Shown here piece after piece: positions 24,342-34,360 of a stretch of DNA of 64,000 bases. Under the pieces are notes generated by a model. The model worked only from the letters and a program-made list of their open reading frames with translations. It had not been told where the DNA came from and ran no database searches. Position numbers and translations under genes: made by a program. Location: contig CM049314.1 of assembly GCA_026874595.1 (NCBI GenBank), positions 70,696,300-70,760,299 of the forward strand, in the 5' to 3' direction. The stretch comes from Sipunculus nudus (Eukaryota > Annelida > Sipuncula > Golfingiida > Sipunculidae). The stretch's first letter is position 1. Every line of letters begins with the position of its first letter.

Positions 24342-26164
24342 ATGGCTGCGTCCGAAGAGATTAATCTGTTCGTTGATTTCCTAATTTGTGGAAGAAGGCG
24401 GTCTCAACATAATCCACGTCAACTGATATGCAAGCATGGATTTTTGTGAAAACTGCCTGCTGTCTACCACAGCTCTGTTCACTGAAGGCTTTATACAATG
24501 TCCTGCATGCTGGCGCAAGACAGAGTTTAAAGGAAATAACATAACGGCACTTCCAGCCGATGAAAAAGTTCAGCTCGCTGATAAAGCACGAAAGGTTTGG
24601 AGTGCAGGCTACTCATGCGCCATATGCATGACCAAGGGATCGTTAAAGAAAGCATACGCCCAATGTTTGGACTGCGAATTCAAATTATGTGAAGAATGCG
24701 TCAGGTCCCATCGCACAAAATAAACCTTTGCAAACCATGTGATCATTGAGGACCTGTGTAAACTGCACATCCGTAATTTCACTAACGCTTGCTTGACCTG
24801 TCACAAGGGACTTTGTTATGAATGTGTCAAATTCGAATTCCATGAGAACCATGAGGTTTGTCACATTGAAGAGGTAAAAGAAAAGGTTTCACCCCTGATG
24901 GCTGAGAAGCAAACCCTCATGAGATCGGAAATAAAAGAAGTAGATGATATACTTGACATGACGATGGACAAAGCAATGAAGTCACTTGCAAAACGGAGAA
25001 AAGAGAATGAAGAATAGCTTGAAATGTATAAAGCCAAATTGCTCGAGGATATTACAGACTCTAAGGGCAAACGTGATGAGCAATTCCATAAGGCAATGAC
25101 AACTGTACTTAAAAAACAGAACTCTGTTTCTTCGACAGCATCCAATTGTTTAAATGAGATCAGCGTCATCAAAGATGAAGGGAAACTAAGCAGCCTATAT
25201 CAACTTACTCAGACAAGCAGCCGGATATTCAAGTCAGTCAATGCCCTGCGTGTAACCAAAGCGATGCCGGTGCTGCAACCGATTCTAGCCGAGGATGATT
25301 ATGTTACTTAGAGTGAAACTGAAGAAGGAAAGTTTGCATTTCAAGTTTCTTTAGATCAATTCTACCTGCTTTCGAGTAAACCGAAGACAGTTTTGAAACT
25401 TGCCAAACTGCCAAAAGAGAAAAAAAACTTTTGAGAGTTTATGGTCACTTTTGGCTCTACAAGATGGCTCAGCGGTAGTAGCAGATAGCTCAACTGATTT
25501 TGCAGCTAGAGTCAGCGACACTGGAAAAGAACTTCGCAGAAATCATTCACCCACGAAGGTACAAGTGCGAGGACTAACCACCCACCATAAGGACATTTAT
25601 ATATGGTCACGGAGCGGAGATGTTCTACTCCCTGTTCGCGGAGAGGAAACAATATCCATCGATTTAGAACCCAATGTTAAAAATATATCCGGACTGGCCA
25701 TACGTGATGATCAAATTCTCCTCGTTGATAATGCCCGAACTCTGCGAAAATACAACTTGCAAGGTGAATTGTTACATATTTTGGCTACAAGGCGATTATA
25801 ATCTGTTACAGTTGCTGAACACCCCGAAGTAGGCACAGTTTATCTCGTACTTGAATATAATAAGAACCATCTGCAGGTATTGAGACCAGATGGTAGTTTA
25901 GTAAAAACATTTGGCGAGCAAGGAGATAAAGATGGTCAATTTAGTGATATCAGAGATACAGAGGTGTTACCCAACGGCCACATTCCAATGGCTGATAAGA
26001 AGCTGGGCAGAGTTTCCGAGTTCCGATTTGATGGAACATTCATTCGACATCTTCTTACTCAAGATGATGGTTTAGAAAAACCAGTAGGTATCAGTTTCTC
26101 TTATCCACACCTCTGGGTTGCTTGCTACAGGGCAGCATTTCTGTTTGAATGGAAATACTCATAG
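24342..26164 (+). pseudogene. TRIM-like (RING/B-box/coiled coil/NHL-like) pseudogene
   Basis: In order: a RING remnant (CKHGFCENCL and CPAC, readable only if one T of the run near 24430 is skipped); a B-box region with CAICMTKGSLKKAYAQCLDC; a B-box 2 with CKLHIRNFTNACLTCHKGLC; a coiled coil rich in Glu/Lys (about 24880-25280); and a C-terminal beta-propeller-like half with NHL-type phrases such as RPDGSLVKTFGEQGDKDGQF. Damage: frameshift near 24430, in-frame stops at 24721, 25015, 25309 and 25799, and a frameshift at an A-run near 25425. The coding part is a single exon preceded by an acceptor-like ATTTCAG. In the family these act as E3 ligases or RNA-binding regulators; this copy should not. 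Confidence 0.82.
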
Positions 26165-26315
26165 TAGGTGAGTGGAAATAACAAGGTGGAAGTAATCATA
26201 GTGAGTGTGTGGAACTAAAGAGGTGGAAATAATCACAGTGAGTGTAAATAATAGGATGGGAATAACAATAGTGTGTGAGCGGAAATAACAAGGTTGAAAT
26301 AATCATAGTAAGTGC
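26165..26315. repeat. degenerate minisatellite after the TRIM pseudogene
   Basis: Repeats of GTGGAAATAACAAGGTGGAA-like units of roughly 40 bp (AATCATAGTGAGTG spacer), four copies. Confidence 0.65.
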
Positions 26316-26572
26316 TTGTAAATTTTTAATGTCAGAAAAAAAAACAAATAATGTATTTATGCATGCTTTTATCAACGCAGAAACGGAAAACTTTTTCGCA
26401 TCAAACGTAGGATTAAAATGATTTTACCCATTCACTGCCAATCCCATGTTTACCCCGAGTGCTAGGGCCATATCCAGCAGCCCCGAGAGCTGCAGTGGTA
26501 TCAAGCCTAGTATAGGTGATTTGCACCCGGGGAATCATAGTAAATGACGGTATAATCACGGGTATATCTCTG

Positions 26573-26629
26573 AAGAAAAACAACACTGTAAATTTCACGG
26601 GATGCGACCCGATCATCAGGTGAATGTGG
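26573..26629 (-). ncRNA. broken hammerhead-ribozyme copy, left arm of inverted repeat
   Basis: On the minus strand it carries ATTCACCTGATGA, the CGGG/CCCG helix and GTGAAA, identical to the intact motif at 26748-26795. It lacks the 15 bases that form helix III and the cleavage side, as if lost between two GTGAA repeats. It should not self-cleave. Confidence 0.6.
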
Positions 26630-26741
26630 TGAGAGTTTACGAGATTACGAGATTATGCTTTGTGCGATTCGGGGCGGGGGAGAGGGGGGGGGGGGGGAAT
26701 GGGGGTCTCGGCTTTTCAAACCACGCCGTTAGCTTCATACT

Positions 26742-26870
26742 AACCACATTCACCTGATGATCGGGTCGCATCCCGTGAAACAGACTGTTGTGAATTTACA
26801 CTGTTGTTTTTCTTATACCGCTCTGGCTTAGTCTGTAGGCCATAGAGCACTTTACATCGGAGGGTAATAC
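26742..26870 (+). mobile_element. Penelope-like element terminal fragment (solo pLTR piece)
   Basis: After the hammerhead motif comes a GCTCTGG...CCATAGAGCACTTTACAT segment. It parallels the reverse complement of the ends of the PLE copies at 29-31.5 kb (GCTCTGGTTATACCATAGAG then CACTTTGCC). It ends next to a (TA)n tract. No PLE coding sequence remains upstream. Confidence 0.6.
26748..26795 (+). ncRNA. hammerhead ribozyme, type I, complete fold
   Basis: Read directly: helix I ATTCAC/GTGAAT (6 bp), core CTGATGA (26754-26760), helix II CGGG/CCCG with loop TCGCAT, core GAA (26777-26779), helix III ACA-GAC-TGT, and cleavage triplet GTT with predicted cleavage between 26789 and 26790. The only oddity is a T-T apposition at the base of helix II. 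All invariant core bases of the hammerhead family are present. Hammerheads are known in PLE terminal repeats, and this one lies in such a fragment. Self-cleavage is inferred, not shown. Confidence 0.72.
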
Positions 26871-26874
26871 TACC

Positions 26875-26875
26875 T

Positions 26876-26925
<50 letters not shown>
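26875..26925. repeat. (TA)n microsatellite
   Basis: TA run directly after the PLE terminal fragment. Confidence 0.9.
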
Positions 26926-26926
<1 letters not shown>

Positions 26927-27478
26927 TTCGTTTATATATATTACTTAAACTTGCATAAACTAGCATAAACTTGCTTTTACTAATCAAGTACTCATTGTTC
27001 TGGCAGTCGCTGTACAAATTTACTGTTTGTCCTATGAGGCAATCGAATAACACGTAGTGAAGCTTAAATTCCTAGGTTCATATACTGATAGGTGTACAAG
27101 TAGACTCATATGTGGCATTAAACGTAACAGAGATAGAATACCACTCTGTTTATCCATTGCTTAACAGTAAACATTATATATTGTATGTAACCGATTACAT
27201 TTATCCAATATTTATGATGTATCATATATCAAACATGCACGTGGTGGCTTATCAGTGGACTGGTTAAAAAACCGCTGTTGTGTACAATATATTATCTAAA
27301 GATCACGTGACATCTTTTGTCGGTGTAATTGGCTGTAACCATAGAGTGATTAAAGTTTTTTAACAACAGTAGAGTCGGTAAAATGTAAGGTAACTTTCTC
27401 ATTTTGATACTTTTCCGATCGAGTTTCTGCGGTAGAGAATATAAAACTAGCAATCAGGAAAAAAATCAAATTATGCGT

Positions 27479-27479
27479 A

Positions 27480-27517
<38 letters not shown>
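27479..27517. repeat. (TA)n microsatellite
   Basis: About 18 TA units. Confidence 0.9.
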
Positions 27518-27924
27518 ATATCTGCAGCATGTGTCATTTCTCTCTTAGATAGTTTTTCTTAGAACAAGTAGTATGTATTTAAAAAAAGTTTCTTTTAAAT
27601 GCAGTCTAATTAAAAAAATGTTATTTCAAAACATTGAAAAATATTCTGTTTGCTTTTTATATGATAAGTCTATTTACATTTACTGATAAGCTGTTTCTTT
27701 GTTTTCAATTCATAATGAACTTTAAACCTTTATTGTGTCAGAGGACCTCAACATAACCCGGACACTCATAACCTAGCATTATGGGTAAATAACAATGACA
27801 CACTCGGAACCTGGGTGAACATGATACAAATTCAGAGTAGTCAATCACAGATCCATTTCACATGCATTATGGTCATTAGAAATTGTTTATCTAACATATA
27901 TATACAGCCAATTTCTGTACCTTT

Positions 27925-28012
27925 TCACTTGACACCTGATGAAGAAGCTATAAGCTTCGAAAGTTCGTGGTTGAATTAAACAGTTAGTCAACACTAATGC
28001 GTCTTCATCCAG
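27925..28012 (+). mobile_element. possible PLE 3' end with hammerhead-like core
   Basis: CTGATGA at 27936-27942, then GAAGC/GCTTC helix (loop TATAA) and GAAA, the layout of a hammerhead core; helices I and III are weak. CTGATGAAGA is also nearly complementary to TCTTCATCCAG at the far end. A (TA)n tract follows directly, as after the other PLE ends here. Suggestive only. Confidence 0.35.
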
Positions 28013-28013
28013 T

Positions 28014-28073
<60 letters not shown>
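28013..28073. repeat. (TA)n microsatellite
   Basis: TA run abutting the preceding PLE-like terminus. Confidence 0.9.
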
Positions 28074-28075
<2 letters not shown>

Positions 28076-28282
28076 TTTTCAACATGTATATTTAAATTTA
28101 TTTGAAAGGATAAAATTGTTTTATGACGCTGTTTTCTGCATATTTTGTATATATTCAAATTAATTTTACTGTTTTGCTGTTGCAAAACCTTGTTTTGTTC
28201 AACTTCATGTATAAAATCCAGAAGCCAGTTTATATTGGTCATGCCATCAGTGTCCCTAATGTGTGTTAAAGCTGTCATAAAT

Positions 28283-28311
28283 TATGACTATTTTTTTTTT
28301 TTTTTTTTTTT
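28283..28311. repeat. poly-T run
   Basis: About 25 consecutive T in an otherwise featureless AT-rich stretch between 28.1 and 28.9 kb. Confidence 0.8.
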
Positions 28312-28931
28312 GCTTTATTATAAATACGATAATCACTTTGAAATTATGATTGAGAACATAGTCTTTGGATAACTAGGTGGAATTAAAAAAAATGCAGCGC
28401 GACAAGACCAGTCGAGAAATTTAACTGTTCAAAGATGAAGAACGAGATAGAGCGACATATAGACATGTAAACTTAATTTCAATGACAACGCATATGTGTA
28501 TATACTACAACCAGTCTGGATTATATACTTATTATATTCATTTCATACTGGTAAAAGATATTATAAAATAGCATTATTTTACATGTTTCATATTTTTAAT
28601 CATAATATCTCCTTTATCGCAAACACATATACATATAAAGTTGTCTTTTGTCACTTAACCATGCACCACATACTTAATTAATGAATTCCTTGTTGCCTTT
28701 GACTTTTCTTAAAAAGACAAGATCAGTATGAGAGATTAATGGAAACAGAAACAAATAACAGACAACCCTCAGTTCTTATTGGACTTGAGATACATAGTCA
28801 AACAAGTTACCAATGACAAGAATTGCAAAAAATGCAATGAAGAATACTGATCTCTCACAGTAAATGAATGGCTTTTCATGTGTGATATAAAACGAGATGA
28901 TATATGTTAATTGTGCACATACAACTAGGGG

Positions 28932-28934
<3 letters not shown>

Positions 28935-28972
<38 letters not shown>
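28935..28972. repeat. (TA)n microsatellite
   Basis: TA run just outside the 12-bp direct repeat that bounds the PLE dimer. Confidence 0.9.
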
Positions 28973-28974
<2 letters not shown>

Positions 28975-28982
28975 CATACACA

Positions 28983-28994
28983 TATACATAAATA
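28983..28994. repeat. target-site duplication, left copy
   Basis: TATACATAAATA, repeated exactly and in the same orientation at 33321-33332 on the other side of the PLE dimer. Confidence 0.75.
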
Positions 28995-29109
28995 AATATG
29001 TACAATTGTTCTTTCTAGGCTGTTGGCAATGTACTGAAGGCAAAGTGCTCTATGGTATAACCAGAGCGTATCAATATATATCATGTATAAGGAATCAAAC
29101 GATTGTAAG

Positions 29110-29165
29110 CATCGTGTTTACTAATCAGTTTCGTACCGTTGTACGGCACTCATCAGAACGATATG
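29110..29165 (-). ncRNA. hammerhead ribozyme motif in PLE copy 1
   Basis: Minus strand: helix I CATATCGTT/AACACGATG (two 3-bp segments around a 3x3 internal loop), CTGATGA (29156-29150), helix II GTGCCGT/ACGGTAC with loop ACA and one G-T pair, GAA (29132-29130), helix III ACT-GATT-AGT, cleavage triplet GTA. All core positions fit a minimal type I hammerhead with a very short helix III. It lies in the non-coding 3' part of the element, downstream of the endonuclease stop. Confidence 0.72.
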
Positions 29166-29247
29166 AATGAAGGGGTTGTACATTGAACAACTGGTTGTTC
29201 ACTGGAGCGTGTTTGTGGTTATTACAATGTGGATTTGTACAACGTGC

Positions 29248-31405
29248 CTAATCTGGATTACTCTTTGTGCTAAGTTTACGTAACAGGAATTTGTTAGCGT
29301 GTCTGCAACTTGTTACAAGTTCATTGCGTTGGTTAAGCGTGGCCATGTTTTGTTTACATAAAATGAAATATTTCTCCCACAGGCATAGGTTGCATCTGTT
29401 AGTTTCTGGGGAATGTGCTTTGGCTTTTCTGAGTATTTTCCACTGTATTTCAAATTTGACGTTGTTCTCTTTTAGTTCCCAAATGTATTTGCTGAGTTCC
29501 GTACTATTCCTTTTTTCCGGGTGTCTGAACGATGTTTTATGGTTGTTATATCTTGTTTTGAAGGAGTTTTCCGTGAGACCTATGTACGTTTCATCCGCCT
29601 TTCCGTTTTCTGTACTGACTGTGGCTTGGTATATGACAGATTTTGTGAGGCATTGTCCGGGTGTTGGGCATTCACGGGGATTCCTGCAATTGCATCCGGT
29701 AGATGGCGCTGTACTGTTCCTGGAGATGATACATTTGTTATGGCCTTCTATGTGTTGTTTCAGGTTGGGCATACAACTGTAGCTTATTTTGACTGTATTA
29801 CGGTTGAAAATTTTGTGGAGAACGTGTTTTTTTGGGAATTCTTCGTCCAGGATTTTCAAGAAGGATTGTCCTATGTTGGTGGCGACGTTTTTGCTGAAGG
29901 GTGGGTTGTACCAGGTAATGTTTCTGCGTCGTTTTCTCTTTTGTTGTGTTTGTTGGTCTGAATTGACTTTAAATTGCAGTTGTCATTTAAATCCACTTCT
30001 CCTGAGAGACTCTTGGTATAAAGGGGCGGCTTTGGTGAAGGTTACCTCGTCACACGAAATTTCGCAGAGTCTGTTGTTTATTGATTCTGGTATGTTCCTG
30101 ACTATTCTTGGTGGGTGGTTGGATTTGTGGTTCACGTATGATGGGGTGTTGTTGGGTTTGTTGTATGGAGCGTATTTGCCTATAGTAAGGTTAAATGTGA
30201 CGTCCAGGAAATCTACAACTTTCTTGTTTGCTTCAATTTTTATTTTTAGTCCATGCTTTTTGAATATAGTGTTTAAGTCTTTTTTTTATGTTTTCTATCC
30301 GGCGGGGGGTCGCGTTAATAATCCCAAGTCCGTCGTCCCGGTAAAGCCCGAAGTCGTTGCCATGTTTGCTGGTGATCTCGTCAAGTAGGAATAGGCCGAC
30401 TAGTTCGCAGGTTTCTGCTCCGTCAAAGCTGCCCATCGTCACGTCGAATAACTCAGGTGTGGTCCTTTTCACCCATGGCTGTCCAGAGTGGTACAGGTAG
30501 GCTTTTTTGGAGTGGATGATAATGTTTTGTTCCTCGGGGGTTATCTTGGCATATTTTGTGGCAAATTCTAATGCAGAGTTCAGTAGTTTGGCGGAAATTG
30601 ATGGGTAGAAGTCGACCACATCGAATGTGATGAATGAGTGTTTGTCTTTCTGCCCTATGCTATTAAACCATGATACAACCGCTGTTGTGTTTTTCCACTG
30701 GTTCAGTCCTGTATGTTCCCGGATGTCTCTATTGATTCGTTCCAACAAATGTTTGCTGATTTTTCCAATTTCAGATTTAGTTGGATTGATAAGGCGGCAT
30801 GTTGGGTTGTTGTCGAAATTTGGTTTATGATCTTTCAGAGTTATAAACGCTTCTCTCTTCGCTGTAGTGCTAATTCTGTCGTCCAGTCCAAGTTTTTCGG
30901 AAATATGTTTGGCCTCTAGCTCGATGTTGTGGATAGCTTCCTGGTTCGTCTTCTTGTATGATTTTGTAATGCACTTTTCCAGTAGTTCCGTGTATGTAGT
31001 TTCCTCCAGTTTGTAGTAGTTGTTAGTTTTATCTGCAGGTACTAGCAGTTGGTCTGTTCGTTTTATTTTCTCACGGATGTCTGTTGTTAGCTGTCTTTGG
31101 AACCGGCAGTTGATTTGGCGGAATTTAATCGTTTCGATCATTTGTTGCATTCTTTTCTCAAAGTTTGACATTTCTGGTAAGGAGGGCGGTGTTCTTCTCG
31201 AATTAAATCCAAAGTGTTCTTTATCTTCTTTTGGTTTTGCTTCGGGGTTCAGGTAGAAATAAGCTTTCCATCGCATTCGTTTGCACAGTTGTTCTGTTTT
31301 CTCGATCAGTTTTACCAGGTATTCCCTTCGGCTGGGCAACGGGATGTTTTTGGTGGAGTAGTCGAAGTTTGTAGATTCCGTGCTATCAGTCCTTGCACAG
31401 AGTGC
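29248..31405 (-). pseudogene. PLE copy 1: RT and GIY-YIG polyprotein, two lesions
   Basis: Open from 31405 (just after TGA) through FDYSTKNIPLPSRREYL, ITLKDHKPNF, FDVVDFYPSIS (RT motif A), MGSFDGAETCELVG and FGLYRDDGLG (RT catalytic motif C). An extra T in the T-run at about 30289 (8 T, against 7 in copy 2) shifts the frame. An in-frame TGA at 29983-29985 then separates RT from the linker (KRRRNITWYNPPFS). The GIY-YIG part has CNCRNPRECPTPGQC, SVIYQATV and [17 protein letters not shown], ending at 29248. No start Met is obvious upstream, so the 5' end may also be missing. Domains are certain; activity is unlikely. Confidence 0.88.
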
Positions 31406-31537
31406 TCAACATATTATGGAGCAATAGATACAATTGTTCTTTCTAGGCTGTTGGCAATGCACTGAAGGCAAAGTGCTCTATGGTATAACCAGAGCGTATC
31501 AATATATATCATGTATAAGGAATCAAACGATTGTAAG

Positions 31538-31593
31538 CATCGTGTTTACTAATCAGTTTCGTACCGTTGTACGGCACTCATCAGAACGATATG
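31538..31593 (-). ncRNA. hammerhead ribozyme motif in PLE copy 2
   Basis: Identical to the motif of copy 1, 2428 bp further on. In a transcript of the dimer it lies upstream of copy 1 coding sequence, where it could set the RNA 5' end. Confidence 0.72.
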
Positions 31594-31675
31594 AATGAAG
31601 GGGTTGTACATTGAACAACTGGTTGTTCACTGGAGCGTGTTTGTGGTTATTACAATGTGGATTTGTACAACGTGC

Positions 31676-33320
31676 CTAATCTGGATTACTCTTTGTGCTA
31701 AGTTTACGTAACAGGAATTTGTTAGCGTGTCTGCAACTTGTTACAAGTTCATTGCGTTGGTTAAGCGTGGCCATGTTTTGTTTACATAAAATGAAATATT
31801 TCTCCCACAGGCATAGGTTGCATCTGTTAGTTTCTGGGGAATGTGCTTTGGCTTTTCTGAGTATTTTCCACTGTATTTCAAATTTGACGTTGTTCTCTTT
31901 TTGTTCCCAAATGTATTTGCTGAGTTCCGTACTATTCCTTTTTTCCGGGTGTCTGAACGATGTTTTATGGTTGTTATATCTTGTTATGAAGGAGTTTTCC
32001 GTGAGACCTATGTACGTTTCATCCGCCTTTCCGTTTTCTGTACTGACTGTGGCTTGGTATATGACAGATTTTGTGAGGCATTGTCCGGGTGTTGGGCATT
32101 CACGGGGATTCCTGCAATTGCATCCGGTAGATGGCGCTGTACTGTTCCTGGAGATGATACATTTGTTATGGCCTTCTATGTGTTGTTTCAGGTTGGGCAT
32201 ACAACTGTAGCTTATTTTGACTGTATTACGGTTGAAAATTTTGTGGAGAACGTGTTTTTTGGGGAATTCTTCGTCCAGGATTTTCAAGAAGGATTGTCCT
32301 ATGTTGGTGGCGACGTTTTTGCTGAAGGGTGGGTTGTACCAGGTAATGTTTCTGCGTCGTTTTCTCTTTTGTTGTGTTTGTTGGTCTGAATTGACTTTAA
32401 ATTGCAGTTGTCATTTAAATCCACTTCTCCTGAGAGACTCTTGGTATAAAGGGGCGGCTTTGGTGAAGGTTACCTCGTCACACGAAATTTCGCAGAGTCT
32501 GTTGTTTATTGATTCTGGTATGTTCCTGACTATTCTTGGTGGGTGGTTGGATTTGTGGTTCACGTATGATGGGGTGTTGTTGGGTTTGTTGTATGGAGCG
32601 TATTTGCCTATAGTAAGGTTAAATGTGACGTCCAGGAAATCTACAACTTTCTTGTTTGCTTCAATTTTTATTTTTAGTCCATGCTTTTTGAATATAGTGT
32701 TTAAGTCTTTTTTTATGTTTTCTATCCGGCGGGGGGTCGCGTTAATAATCCCAAGTCCGTCGTCCCGGTAAAGCCCGAAGTCGTTGCCATGTTTGCTGGT
32801 GATCTCGTCAAGTAGGAATAGGCCGACTAGTTCGCAGGTTTCTGCTCCGTCGAAGCTGCCCATCGTCACGTCGAATAACTCAGGTGTGGTCCTTTTCACC
32901 CATGGCTGTCCAGAGTGGTACAGGTAGGCTTTTTTGGAGTGGATGATAATGTTTTGTTCCTCGGGGGTTATCTTGGCATATTTTGTGGCAAATTCTAATG
33001 CAGAGTTCAGTAGTTTGGCGGAAATTGATGGGTAGAAGTCGACCACATCGAATGTGATGAATGAGTGTTTGTCTTTCTGCCCTATGCTATTAAACCATGA
33101 TACAACCGCTGTTGTGTTTTTCCACTGGTTCAGTCCTGTATGTTCCCGGATGTCTCTATTGATTCGTTCCAACAAATGTTTGCTGATTTTTCCAATTTCA
33201 GATTTAGTTGGATTGATAAGGCGGCATGTTGGGTTGTTGTCGAAATTTGGTTTATGATCTTTCAGAGTTATAAACGCTTCTCTCTTCGCTGTAGTGCTAA
33301 TTCTGTCGTCCAGTCCAAGT
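31676..33320 (-). pseudogene. PLE copy 2: 5'-truncated RT and GIY-YIG
   Basis: Starts abruptly at LGLDDRISTTAKREAF within the RT domain. It has the full RT palm (FDVVDFYPSIS, YRDDGLG) and no frameshift at the T-run, so RT reads through to the TGA at 32411-32413. The frame continues after that stop to the GIY-YIG domain ending at 31676. The same TGA occurs in copy 1. One difference in the endonuclease is NSFIT for NSFKT, which changes a conserved Lys. Confidence 0.88.
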
Positions 33321-33332
33321 TATACATAAATA
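33321..33332. repeat. target-site duplication, right copy
   Basis: TATACATAAATA, exact match to 28983-28994, at the point where copy 2 departs from the PLE sequence. Confidence 0.75.
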
Positions 33333-33479
33333 TATAAATGATATTACAAAATATAAACAGGAGTTTAACGTGACCAATTCAGTAAAACGTGACTGACTAA
33401 TATAGGTCAACCCTGTCTTTGCTGTTTCCTTGCGAGCATCAACCCAGTTTATTTTAAAATAATTAGAACCGGCGAATAG

Positions 33480-33640
33480 AAATAATACACAATTCGCAAA
33501 TTTCATGAAGAAAAAATACCGCCAAATCTATGATAAATATTTTGATTTCTTTTCTCATTGTACACAAAGCAGTACGATATAGATGCAGACTTCCCCAGAT
33601 ATGTTGCAACCACATAATACCCTTCAATTTATTTCAAAAT
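33480..33640 (-). repeat. diverged repeat shared with 63530-63690
   Basis: Both read GAAGGGTAT(T/C)ATGTG, then TGCAACAT or TGCGACAT, then a TACTTTGTATAC/TGCTTTGTGTAC block and TTTGCGAAT(T/C)GTGT in the same order. The minus-strand peptides align loosely (EGYYVVAT.L/EGYHVFATSP, then FVYN/FVYK). Could be an old transposon or a duplicated exon; unidentified. Confidence 0.45.
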
Positions 33641-34163
33641 TATAATTAATTATTTTTTATATATTATTTTTAATTATTTCAAAAAAATAAAATAGCACTG
33701 AAAGGTGCTACGAAGGTGTCGAGGTATACGATTATCTTATAGTGTTCCTCCAATGCACCGGTAAATTTGAAAAGTCCTTTGTGGGCAAAGAAAGCTCGAG
33801 CAAAAGTGTTGACATAAAAACAACACAGTCGTTCATACATATAACAACCAAATTTTAAATATTCTCAACCATATAATCGTTCGTCTGTTAATTATGCCAT
33901 AACAAACCGGCATTTTAAAATAAAATGATAATAAAAACCTGAAATCTATAAATGTGTATATATAGATACAAAAGTCAACAAACATCTGTGGCTATACAGG
34001 TGTCACAATTTGATGTGAAATGAGGCTAAAATATCCAAACATGCTATAAAATGCAGCTAAACTATACATTATGTATGATTATATTTTTATATTCCTTACT
34101 TCCAATTGCGTCTACTGAAAAAGCTAAATAAAATATTTTGAACAATGTACGTTGTTATAGTGT

Positions 34164-34212
<49 letters not shown>

Positions 34213-34360
34213 GAATTGTCCATTGATAGACAAAAATACATGAAAACACTAATCATACAAATTATATCAACATATTTATTTCATGATGACAGTCGTATAA
34301 CCCTCGAAATTCCTTAATTCTGTTCAATAATGTCTTGGTAGCCTTAAGATAGGGTTTGAT
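33641..34360. other. AT-rich intergenic stretch
   Basis: Contains a (TA)n tract at 34167-34210. Nothing else recognised. Confidence 0.6.
34167..34210. repeat. (TA)n microsatellite
   Basis: About 22 TA units. Confidence 0.9.

Larger units (their letters stand above)
28995..33320 (-). mobile_element. Penelope-like retroelement, head-to-tail dimer
   Basis: Two direct copies of one PLE, offset by 2428 bp and almost identical. The downstream copy (28995-31428) covers nearly the whole coding region. The upstream copy (31429-33320) is 5'-truncated within the RT domain. PLEs encode a telomerase-related RT joined to a GIY-YIG endonuclease and often sit as partial tandems whose upstream piece acts as a pseudo-LTR. 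A shared 12-bp flanking repeat indicates that the dimer inserted as one event. Each copy has a hammerhead motif near its 3' end. Confidence 0.9.

Noticed and set aside
29267-32771. Long plus-strand frames across the PLE dimer (up to 199 codons)
   Set aside because: Antisense shadows of the RT and endonuclease frames; they encode no recognisable domain.
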